From UBA1738 sp045538755 (lineage in GTDB: Bacteria > Bacillota > Clostridia > UBA1381), in the NCBI GenBank assembly GCA_045538755.1, contig JAZQEC010000008.1, positions 42,294 through 106,293 on the forward strand: 64,000 nt of DNA, written 5' to 3'. Shown here piece by piece: positions 24,224-30,400 of the stretch. The position numbers were made by a program, and so were the translations under genes. Under the pieces are notes generated by a model that was given only the letters and a program-made list of their open reading frames with translations, had not been told where the DNA came from and did not search any database. How positions within the stretch are numbered: position 1 is the stretch's first letter; each line of letters opens with the position of its first letter.

Positions 24224-25262
24224 GGATTTATATAAAAGGGCAAATGACAGCATTCCGACAGACGACGCAAAAAAGCGTGTTATGCTAAGGCTTGCAAAAG
24301 CTGAAAAGAGAAACGGAATACCTGCTGTAAGAATAGGTCAATTTGCGGCACTGGCGGCTTGCCTTGTGTTTACCGTTGCCGCTTTGAATATATATAACGA
24401 TTTTGAAAAAGAACAAAACAAAGACAAAGGACTTGTGTATATACATCAGCAAGAGTTAGAGAAAACTGGGACAGAACAGACAAATCCTGTGGGAACTTCG
24501 GGTATAGGCGAAGAAAAAATTGAAACGCAAACGACTGTTTCGGAAAATGCGCCAAGAGCGGTGACGCAGTCTGCTACCAAAGAGGCGACACCGAAGCCGT
24601 CAAAAGAAGCTTGCAAGACAAGAACAGGAGCTGATATTAATATAGCCCAAGAGGAAGCTGCCCAAATGACAGAGCCGCAGGCAGAAGCAAGCACGGCGCC
24701 TGCTTTTAAAGAGCCGATAGCGTGCGATGTTCAGGATATTGACAAGGAAGCATCACCGATAGTGGCTAATACTCCGGCTAAAGCGGCGATTGTTGTAAAT
24801 GAAATTACGGAATTCCAAGAAGCTGTACCTGCCGCATTTAATGTTGACAGGTCTATTGGAAGAATTGAAGAAGTCACAATTTCCGAATATTATGAATATA
24901 TCGGAAAGGACGTTGCGGCATCTGCGAAATTACCTGATGGATTTTCGAGTACAACACAGGATATGGCATTGTTTGAAGTAGGTGACGACGGAAAATATAA
25001 AGGCGACGAATGGTGCTTTGTTTTTGAAAATGAAGAAAAATCTGTGGAAATTGTAACAACTAAAAATACAGACGCAGTTAAAGCGTGTATTGACAATGAA
25101 GCTTATAAAAAAAGCACAGTATGCGAGGATGAGGCGGTTGTATTTGGTGAAAACGATTTCTATAAGGCATATATGATATCGAAGGATGTAGGCTATACGG
25201 TAGAAAGCATAGGACTTTTGGAAACGGAACTGTCAGAGCTTTTGATATCTTTAGCAGAATAA
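24210..25262 (+). CDS. Probable membrane anti-sigma factor partner of the ECF sigma
   Basis: A 350-residue single-pass protein: cytoplasmic N-terminus (about 1-45, with IPTDDAKKRVMLRLAKAEKRN), one membrane helix (about 46-63, AALAACLVFTVAALNIYN), a long low-complexity Thr/Glu/Ala linker (about 70-195) and a C-terminal domain (about 200-350) with EEVTISEYYEYIGKDV. The overlap with the ECF gene and the topology support an anti-sigma role; no zinc-binding HxxxCxxC motif is present. GGAAGGAG precedes the ATG. The extracellular domain may sense the signal. Confidence 0.75.
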   Translation: MNLYKDLYKRANDSIPTDDAKKRVMLRLAKAEKRNGIPAVRIGQFAALAACLVFTVAALNIYNDFEKEQNKDKGLVYIHQQELEKTGTEQTNPVGTSGIGEEKIETQTTVSENAPRAVTQSATKEATPKPSKEACKTRTGADINIAQEEAAQMTEPQAEASTAPAFKEPIACDVQDIDKEASPIVANTPAKAAIVVNEITEFQEAVPAAFNVDRSIGRIEEVTISEYYEYIGKDVAASAKLPDGFSSTTQDMALFEVGDDGKYKGDEWCFVFENEEKSVEIVTTKNTDAVKACIDNEAYKKSTVCEDEAVVFGENDFYKAYMISKDVGYTVESIGLLETELSELLISLAE

Positions 25263-25285
25263 TAAATTCCCCTGAAATTAGCGAA

Positions 25286-25312
25286 AAGGTGCAAGAAATT
25301 GCATCTTTTTTT
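25286..25312 (+). terminator. Terminator of the sigma/anti-sigma operon
   Basis: AAGGTGCAA-GAAA-TTGCATCTT stem-loop with one G-T pair followed by seven T. Confidence 0.88.
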
Positions 25313-25386
25313 GCGAAAAGTATTTATTTTTAATTTGCATATAAAATAAAGTCGAAATCAGTCGAACTATTTTAAATTAAAACATA

Positions 25387-25415
25387 TAGACAAATTCTTT
25401 TATTTATGATATAAT
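25387..25415 (+). promoter_or_regulatory. Promoter of the second structured RNA
   Basis: TAGACA (25387-25392) and perfect TATAAT (25410-25415), 17-base spacer. The expected start, about 25422, is exactly where the long terminal helix begins. Confidence 0.8.
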
Positions 25416-25421
25416 AACACC

Positions 25422-25584
25422 ATAATCGCAAAACAATTTAATATTACAGTGCCACTATTTTTTTGTATGTGTTTTTGTAAAAAACACAGGCTAAACTTTT
25501 CATACTAAAAATTAGTGGTGTAAAAGTTGTTTTGCGATTATAAGCCGAGTGTTTTTTGGCACACGGCTTGCTGTGTGCTTTTTT
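25422..25584 (+). ncRNA. Free-standing structured RNA closed by a perfect 15-bp helix, with competing terminator hairpins
   Basis: No coding frame is visible. ATAATCGCAAAACAA (25422-25436) pairs perfectly with 25527-25541 across 90 bases. Inside, TTACA/TGTAA, CCACTA/TAGTGG, a U-run with an A-run and GTATG/CATAC continue the rod to a TGTGTTTTT...AAAAAACACA hairpin. Downstream, AAGCCG (25542-25547) can pair with CGGCTT (25564-25569), while GCACAC (25559-25564) can pair with GTGTGC (25573-25578) followed by six T. These two pairings share the stretch around 25559-25569 and are mutually exclusive. No plus-strand gene follows, so it is probably a trans-acting RNA. Family not recognised. Confidence 0.65.
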
Positions 25585-25637
25585 AATTTTAAAAACATAT
25601 TTCATAGGTTTTGCCGTTTAGGTAAATAAAAATACGT

Positions 25638-25682
25638 TTTAAGAAAATAAGATATGCCAAATGCATATCTTATTTTCTTAAA
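25638..25682. repeat. Perfect 20-bp inverted repeat
   Basis: TTTAAGAAAATAAGATATGC (25638-25657) and its exact complement (25663-25682) flank a 5-base loop CAAAT. It sits between the structured RNA and the yebC terminator. It may be a bidirectional terminator or a short mobile-element remnant; other copies were not noticed in the window. Confidence 0.6.
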
Positions 25683-25685
25683 CAA

Positions 25686-25713
25686 AAAAGTGCAGGAATA
25701 ATCCTGCACTTTT
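25686..25713 (-). terminator. Terminator of yebC
   Basis: AAAAGTGCAGG-AATAAT-CCTGCACTTTT, 11-bp perfect stem just after the yebC stop on the minus strand, with T-rich flank in that direction. Confidence 0.85.
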
Positions 25714-25723
25714 AAATAAAATC

Positions 25724-26458
25724 TTACTCCAAATCTTCAGGCATATCCCAGTTATGGTAAACGTCCTGAACGTCGTCATCGTCTTCCATATTTTCAAGCA
25801 TTTTAGACATCATCTGAATTTGCTTTTCGTCAGTAAGCTCTGTCATTGTCTGCGGAACCATTGAGATTTCAGCAGAAGAAAGAGTGTATTTTGCTTCAAG
25901 AGCATCACGAACTGCGTGGAAATCTTCAGGAGCAGTTGTAATTTCGATGCATTCTGCTTCGACAGAAATATCGTCAGCGCCTGCTTCTAATGCGTCCATT
26001 GTAATTTCATCTTCGTCGATGCTGTCATTTTCAATCACAATAACGCCCTTTTGGTCAAACATAAAGCTAACGCAGCCTGTTGTACCCATATTTCCGCCGA
26101 ACTTATCGAAATAGTGACGTACATTTGCAGCAGTTCTGTTTCGGTTATCGGTAAGAGTGTTAACAATTACAGCGACACCGCTTGGGCCGTAGCCTTCATA
26201 AGTAACTGTTTCGTAGTTATCACCGTCTGTTGAGCCGGTAGCCTTTTTAATAGTACGGCTGATGTTATCATTCGGCATATTTGCGGCTCTTGCCTTTGCG
26301 ATTGCATCTTTAAGGCTTGAGTTGTTATCCGGATCCGGACCGCCTGCTTTAACGGCAACTAAAATTTCACGGGCGATTTTAGTAAAAATCTTTGCTCTTT
26401 GTGCATCATTTGCACCTTTTTTTCTTTTAATAGTACTCCATTTTGAATGTCCTGACAT
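25724..26458 (-). CDS. yebC: YebC/PmpR-family protein
   Basis: A 244-residue YebC/TACO1-family protein, opening MSGHSKWSTIKRKKGANDA, with ARAANMPNDNISRTIKKA and YEGYGPSGVAVIVNTLTDNRNRTA. Members have been described as DNA-binding regulators and, more recently, as translation factors that ease polyproline stalls. The ATG at 26456-26458 follows AAGGAG; an upstream in-frame start is less likely. The acidic C-terminus (NMEDDDDVQDVY) is typical. It is downstream of khpB but separated by a terminator, so probably a separate unit. Confidence 0.95.
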   Translation of the reverse strand: MSGHSKWSTIKRKKGANDAQRAKIFTKIAREILVAVKAGGPDPDNNSSLKDAIAKARAANMPNDNISRTIKKATGSTDGDNYETVTYEGYGPSGVAVIVNTLTDNRNRTAANVRHYFDKFGGNMGTTGCVSFMFDQKGVIVIENDSIDEDEITMDALEAGADDISVEAECIEITTAPEDFHAVRDALEAKYTLSSAEISMVPQTMTELTDEKQIQMMSKMLENMEDDDDVQDVYHNWDMPEDLE

Positions 26459-26482
26459 AAATATATTCTCCTTTCTCACGCA

Positions 26483-26511
26483 AAAATTGATGTCTTTCGG
26501 ACATCAATTTT
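26483..26511 (-). terminator. Terminator after khpB
   Basis: AAAATTGATGTC-TTTCG-GACATCAATTTT, a perfect 12-bp stem; on the minus strand it is followed by T-rich sequence. It ends the rpmH-rnpA-yidD-yidC-khpB unit. Confidence 0.85.
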
Positions 26512-26518
26512 CTGGGAA

Positions 26519-27274
26519 TCAATCCTCTGTATCTTCTGATGTGTTTTCTGACAAAAAGTCATCAAAGCTTTTGTGTTTGTTATAGTTGTGCTGTCTGTAT
26601 TCAGAGGCAATTTTTGATGAAATATGTGGTCTTGAAGTTATCTTAGGAGCAATAACAACCTTTCTGTACGGCTCTTCGCCTACTGAGAAAGTTGTTACGT
26701 TTTCATTTCCCTGAAGACTTGAGTGAATAATGCGTCTTTCATAAGGGTTCATTGGCTCTAAAGTATATTTTCTGCCTGATTTATAAACCTTGTCTGCAAG
26801 TCTTTTTGCGAGCAACAAAAGTGCCTCGTGACGTTTTTCGCGGTAGTTTTCAGTGTCGAGAATTACACGAACTCTGTCATCTGATTCGTGATTTACAACT
26901 AAAGATGTAAGATACTGAAGTGCGTCTAAAGTATCGCCTCTTTTGCCGATAACGATGCCCATATGCTCTCCAGACATCTCTACATTAAGGCTTTCTTCAC
27001 CTGTTTTTGCAGTTATGTCAACTTCCATACCCATTGCATTAAAAATGCCTGAAAGGAAAGTCTTTGCAACGACTGCATTTTCATCCTTTGCAGTGACTGC
27101 AACTCTTGCGTCCTTTGAGCCAATACCTAAAAAGCCCTTTGTCGCTTCGTCTAAAACCTCGATTTCGGCATCTTCTTCTGCTATACCGAGTTCACGAAGT
27201 GCGAGTAGCTTTGCTTCATCTACGTTTTTTGCTGTTTTTTCTATTCTTTTCTGGTAGTTTAACAACGAAATCAT
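26519..27274 (-). CDS. khpB: RNA-binding protein KhpB/Jag
   Basis: About 251 residues: Jag N-terminal domain (IEKTAKNVDEAKLLALRELG, ATKGFLGIGSKDARV), KH domain (GIVIGKRGDTLDALQYLTS) and R3H domain (MNPYERRIIHSSLQ). The family binds RNA with KhpA and affects cell elongation and division. The start is ambiguous: ATG at 27272-27274 directly abuts AAAGAGG, and a TTG 9 bases further on has better spacing. It overlaps the 3' end of yidC by about 59 bases. Order rpmH-rnpA-yidD-yidC-jag is classic for Firmicutes. Confidence 0.92.
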   Translation of the reverse strand: MISLLNYQKRIEKTAKNVDEAKLLALRELGIAEEDAEIEVLDEATKGFLGIGSKDARVAVTAKDENAVVAKTFLSGIFNAMGMEVDITAKTGEESLNVEMSGEHMGIVIGKRGDTLDALQYLTSLVVNHESDDRVRVILDTENYREKRHEALLLLAKRLADKVYKSGRKYTLEPMNPYERRIIHSSLQGNENVTTFSVGEEPYRKVVIAPKITSRPHISSKIASEYRQHNYNKHKSFDDFLSENTSEDTED

Positions 27275-28187
27275 CCTCTTTCTTATCAAAATATTTGTTT
27301 AATATAAACTGCTGTGCCATCTGCATTATGCTTGAAATAATCCAGTAAATACCGATACCTGACGGGAGTGTAAAAGTGAAAAATCCTGTCATTATAGGCA
27401 TCATTAGGCTCATTGACTTGGTCATTGACTGTGCGGGATTATCGTCATTTGTTTTAGGTGCACCCGACATATTCTGCGAATACTTCATAGAAAGCCATGT
27501 GGTAAATATAGCAAATGCAGGAATAAGTATCAAAAGGACAGTTCCCATATTGCTGAAATCGCCTGACATTATTGCTGTAAGCGACGAGCTTGGAAGACCT
27601 GATAAATCAAGTCCTAAGAAGTTAAAGTTAATATCCCAGGAAAGATCTTCGGCTCTTCCTAAAACACTTGCCCAGTTTGAAAGCTGAATTTGGTATGTCT
27701 TTGAGATTTGTTCTGCGGTCATAGAAATAATGTTTGCAACCTTGTCAGGGAAAAGCTCATGAATTCCTGAAACAACATTCTTAACATTTTCTAAAACAGA
27801 AGCGTTTGTAAAATCTATACCTTTTATATAAGTAAGCGGACGCTGAATAACACCGTATAGTGCATAAAGGACAGGGAGCTGAATTAAAAGTGGAAGACAG
27901 CCGCCTGACATACTTATGTTATTTTCCTTGTAAACCTTCATCATTTCCTGTTGGAGCTTTTGTTGGTCGTTAGCGTACTTTTTCTGAAGCTCGGTGATGA
28001 TAGGCTGAACTTTTTGCTGACGCTTCATTGCCTTGTGGGATTTAACTTGAAGCGGAAGAAGTATCAGCTTAACGATAATTGTAAACAAAATAATTGCAAG
28101 GCCATAATTTTGTACGAGGTCATAAATGAGCCTTATAATAAGACCGAGCGGTCTTGTGATACAAAATTCAAATATATTGATTTTCAT
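27216..28187 (-). CDS. yidC: Membrane protein insertase YidC/Oxa1
   Basis: A 323-residue insertase that places membrane proteins in the bilayer alone or with SecYEG. About five to six hydrophobic segments are visible; typical motifs are YGLAIILFTIIVKLILLPLQ, MSGGCLPLLIQLPVLYALYG and LPSGIGIYWIISSIMQMAQQ. The C-terminus is basic (KNRKNSKKRR), consistent with ribosome contact. Unlike Bacillus SpoIIIJ it has no lipobox at the N-terminus. The ATG at 28187 follows AAAGGA; an earlier in-frame start has no site. Confidence 0.96.
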   Translation of the reverse strand: MKINIFEFCITRPLGLIIRLIYDLVQNYGLAIILFTIIVKLILLPLQVKSHKAMKRQQKVQPIITELQKKYANDQQKLQQEMMKVYKENNISMSGGCLPLLIQLPVLYALYGVIQRPLTYIKGIDFTNASVLENVKNVVSGIHELFPDKVANIISMTAEQISKTYQIQLSNWASVLGRAEDLSWDINFNFLGLDLSGLPSSSLTAIMSGDFSNMGTVLLILIPAFAIFTTWLSMKYSQNMSGAPKTNDDNPAQSMTKSMSLMMPIMTGFFTFTLPSGIGIYWIISSIMQMAQQFILNKYFDKKEDDFVVKLPEKNRKNSKKRR

Positions 28188-28225
28188 AGTGTTTCCTTTC
28201 TGTACTAAAGACAAAGTATGCCGCG

Positions 28226-28438
28226 CTACGGCAAAGGGTCATATCCGCCCTTATGAAACGGATGACATTTCAAAATCCGCTTAATTGCAAGCAAACTTCC
28301 CTTTAATACTCCGTATTTTTCGAGTGCCAAAAGGGCATATTCAGAGCAAGTCGGAATAAATCTGCAGCTTGGAGCAGACTTTAAGCCGGACAGGTTTTTT
28401 CTGTAAAATTTAATTAAAGAAATAAGAATTATTTTCAT
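28226..28438 (-). CDS. yidD: Membrane protein insertion efficiency factor YidD
   Basis: A 70-residue YidD protein with family hallmarks FYRKNLSGLK, CRFIPTCSEYALLALEKYG and RILKCHPFHKGGYDPLP. It has an amphipathic N-terminal helix and aids YidC-dependent insertion. It overlaps the 3' end of rnpA by 4 bases (ATGA), indicating translational coupling. Placed between rnpA and yidC as usual. Confidence 0.97.
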   Translation of the reverse strand: MKIILISLIKFYRKNLSGLKSAPSCRFIPTCSEYALLALEKYGVLKGSLLAIKRILKCHPFHKGGYDPLP

Positions 28439-28770
28439 ATAATCATATTAAGCTTTGAAAAAGCGTATTTGACATCTTTAAAAACATCTCCGCATTTTTT
28501 ATCTACAATGCGTGTTCGTGCGACAATAACGATATCGTATCCAGATTTAAGTTCGCCGGAAAGCAGGCGGTAACTTTCACGCATAAGTCGCTTTGCACGA
28601 TTTCGTTTTGTGGCTTTGCCTACGGTTTTTCCGCAGGTAAGACCGATACGGTTATGCCCCATACGATTCTTGCCGGCATAAATCACTACGTTGCGTGTAG
28701 CAACGCTCTTTCCTCGATAGTAAAGCCGTTTAAAATCTTTATTAAGCTTTAAAGTTTCAGCAGTTTTCAT
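28435..28770 (-). CDS. rnpA: Ribonuclease P protein component
   Basis: A 111-residue RnpA, the protein partner of RNase P RNA, which is also encoded in this window (945-1268). It has the central basic RNR motif KATKRNRAKRLMRESYR and an N-terminal MKTAETLKLNKDFKRLY. The ATG at 28770 follows AGGA at 7 bases and matches the family start; a longer upstream frame is not supported. An unusual gap of about 290 bases with apparent RNA structure separates it from rpmH. Confidence 0.95.
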   Translation of the reverse strand: MKTAETLKLNKDFKRLYYRGKSVATRNVVIYAGKNRMGHNRIGLTCGKTVGKATKRNRAKRLMRESYRLLSGELKSGYDIVIVARTRIVDKKCGDVFKDVKYAFSKLNMII

Positions 28771-28826
28771 ATTTTTTCCTATTCCGGAGTACTCAAACAG
28801 ACCGCAGACAAAATAAACAATAAATG

Positions 28827-29010
28827 CCAAAAAGACGGGACATACCCGCCGGATTGCAAGAAAAGCGGTTTTGCATATTAAAAGGATATGGCACTATAAA
28901 TCCTACCTGCCTTTTGCAAAATCCGATTTTCAGCGGTCGGTTAATTTTAATTTTTCGGCATAGCCAAAGACAGCCTTATAATATAAAGAAAACAAGGTTT
29001 TCTGTTATAT
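28827..29010 (-). other. Structured non-coding stretch between rpmH and rnpA
   Basis: rpmH and rnpA are normally nearly adjacent; here about 290 bases intervene with no good frame. On the minus strand there are hairpins TTTGGC-TAT-GCCGAA, CCGA-10-TCGG, nested TTTTGC/GCAAAA and AAAAGG/CCTTTT, and last GGCGGG-TATGT-CCCGTC (28850-28834) followed by TTTTT, an intrinsic-terminator form, about 60 bases before rnpA. It could be an attenuating leader for rnpA or a small RNA. No known family consensus recognised. Confidence 0.4.
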
Positions 29011-29012
29011 CA

Positions 29013-29048
29013 AAAAAGGCAAAAAGCATAAGGTAAAATAGCCTTTTT
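29013..29048 (-). terminator. Terminator after rpmH
   Basis: AAAAAGGC (29041-29048 read on the minus strand) pairs with GCCTTTTT (29013-29020), followed by more T on the minus strand; the 20-base loop makes it weak, so partial read-through to rnpA is likely. Confidence 0.5.
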
Positions 29049-29064
29049 ACTTCTCGCCTTAATT

Positions 29065-29199
29065 TTATGCTGACAATTTCTTTCTGCCTTTTAATCTTCT
29101 CTTAGCTAAAATTTTTCTGCCGGAAGCAGTAGCCATTCTTTTTCTGAAGCCGTGTTCTTTAGCTCTCTGACGCTTTTTAGGCTGATAAGTTCTCTTCAT
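29065..29199 (-). CDS. rpmH: Ribosomal protein L34
   Basis: A 44-residue, highly basic L34: MKRTYQPKKRQRAKEHGF, then RMATASGRKILAKRRLKGRKKLSA. This is the canonical sequence of this large-subunit protein. The ATG at 29197-29199 follows GGGAGGTG. It heads the rnpA-yidD-yidC-khpB cluster. In most bacteria dnaA lies upstream in the opposite orientation; here there is a non-coding gap and then a phosphodiesterase gene. Confidence 0.98.
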   Translation of the reverse strand: MKRTYQPKKRQRAKEHGFRKRMATASGRKILAKRRLKGRKKLSA

Positions 29200-29286
29200 C
29201 TTTTGAACACCTCCCGATATTATGAAATCTTTAAATTCCGCACACTTTTTCTGCGTTATTTGCAGAAAAGAGCAGACATCGCTTCT

Positions 29287-29315
29287 ATTATATTAGCTTT
29301 TAAGCCATTTGTCAA
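29287..29315 (-). promoter_or_regulatory. Sigma-A promoter of rpmH cluster
   Basis: Perfect TTGACA (29310-29315) and TATAAT (29287-29292), 17-base spacer, minus strand. Confidence 0.92.
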
Positions 29316-29365
29316 TACTTTTTTTGCATTTTTTTATCAAAAATGGATTTTTGCCAGCTTACCAA

Positions 29366-29421
29366 AAAGGAAACGCACTCGTTTTAGTGAATGAATCCCT
29401 AAAAGAGTGCGTTCCCTTTTG
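29366..29421. other. Long imperfect hairpin in the rpmH upstream gap
   Basis: AACGCACTC (29373-29381) pairs with GAGTGCGTT (29406-29414), extended inward by TTTTAG/CTAAAA and outward by AAAAGG/CCCTTTT. It could terminate transcription either way. The remaining gap to 29738 contains a perfect palindrome CGCATAGCTATGCG (29601-29614) and one DnaA-box-like TTTTCCACA near 29441, but no gene and no DnaA-box cluster. Confidence 0.5.
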
Positions 29422-29738
29422 AAGTTGAAATCCGCGATTTTTTTCCACAAAAATCCCCTAGTACAACCCTACTTAAAAACCTTAATTTATTATAGAATAT
29501 AAACAGGGCTCTGCACAATACCTTTTGAGCTAATTGTAAGGAAAGTAAGTGCGCATATAAAAAAGTCACAATGTGCGTGACATTTGTGACATCGTTATAC
29601 CGCATAGCTATGCGATTTTAGATACAAATATGAAATTTGTTTCGTCCAAAGCCTCGGATTGTTCATAATGGATATGAATTTTTGAAAGAAAACACAATAT
29701 ATTGTAAAAAGAGACTTAATTAGACACAATATGCAGTA

Positions 29739-30203
29739 TTACACAGTACATATAGCGGTTTTCAAGGTTCCATCTTCTATTTCAATTACACCAAAAGTGC
29801 CACTGTGCTTTATGCTTCCGGGATTCAAAAGAATGGGACTTTTAGTGCAGTCGTTAAAGCTTTGATGTGTATGGCCAAAAACGGCACAGTCGCAATTTAA
29901 GGCGGCAGAGCGATTCCTTAGGGCGGAATAATTTTCTTCATATTTAACAGCGTATGCGTGACCGTGTGTCAAAAAAATGCGCTTACCTTCCGCTTCAATT
30001 ACAAGCTCCTGCTCGCCTTTCGAAAAATCACAGTTGCCCGAAACATACTTTATCGGAATGTCGGGAAAAATTTTCTGGAGCTCTATTGCATCGCTTGCGT
30101 GGTCGCCGGCATGGAGAATCATATCTACACCGATGATTCTTGTAATAGTTTGAATACAGCTTTCGATGTACTTATGCGTATCGGAAAAAACAAGTATTCT
30201 CAT
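29739..30203 (-). CDS. YfcE/MJ0936-family metallophosphoesterase
   Basis: A 154-residue calcineurin-like phosphodiesterase. Metal-binding motifs in order: FSDTHKY, LHAGDHASD, VSGNCD, FLTHGHAY and FGHTHQS. The small YfcE type cleaves phosphodiester bonds of uncertain natural substrates. The ATG at 30201-30203 follows GGGAGG; an upstream in-frame Met is not supported. It is divergent from spoIIE. Confidence 0.93.
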   Translation of the reverse strand: MRILVFSDTHKYIESCIQTITRIIGVDMILHAGDHASDAIELQKIFPDIPIKYVSGNCDFSKGEQELVIEAEGKRIFLTHGHAYAVKYEENYSALRNRSAALNCDCAVFGHTHQSFNDCTKSPILLNPGSIKHSGTFGVIEIEDGTLKTAICTV

Positions 30204-30300
30204 AAAACAAATATCCTCCCTGTAGCCATTTTGCATATTATAGCATTTCCCTACATAATTTGCCATAGATGTATGCGAAATGTAATATAATTGTAGTCTT

Positions 30301-30328
30301 TCTGTCGAAAGCTTCCCATAATTCGACA
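30301..30328 (+). promoter_or_regulatory. Paired Spo0A-box-like sites upstream of spoIIE
   Basis: TCTGTCGAA (30301-30309) and, inverted, TTCGACAGC (30322-30330) both contain the Spo0A core TGTCGAA (consensus TTTGTCRAA). They lie about 35-60 bases upstream of a TATTAT -10 (30363-30368). Spo0A activates spoIIE in Bacillus, so activation is likely here too. Confidence 0.6.
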
Positions 30329-30400
30329 GCGGTTTTTTCCAAAAAATGTACCCAAGTAGTGATATTATATATGTAAATAATATGAAAGGACAAAAGATAA

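Noticed and set aside
28740..28830. N-terminal extension of rnpA and a short frame upstream of it
   Set aside because: The extension has no ribosome binding site and is not part of the RnpA family; the ATG at 28770 fits.
29601..29614. Palindrome CGCATAGCTATGCG, similar to CGCATAACCATGCG at 9457-9470
   Set aside because: A 14-base palindrome is short; only two loosely similar copies were found, so no functional claim is made.
29366..29738. Origin of replication upstream of rpmH
   Set aside because: Only one imperfect DnaA box and hairpins are visible; the cluster at 9.3-9.5 kb is far better.
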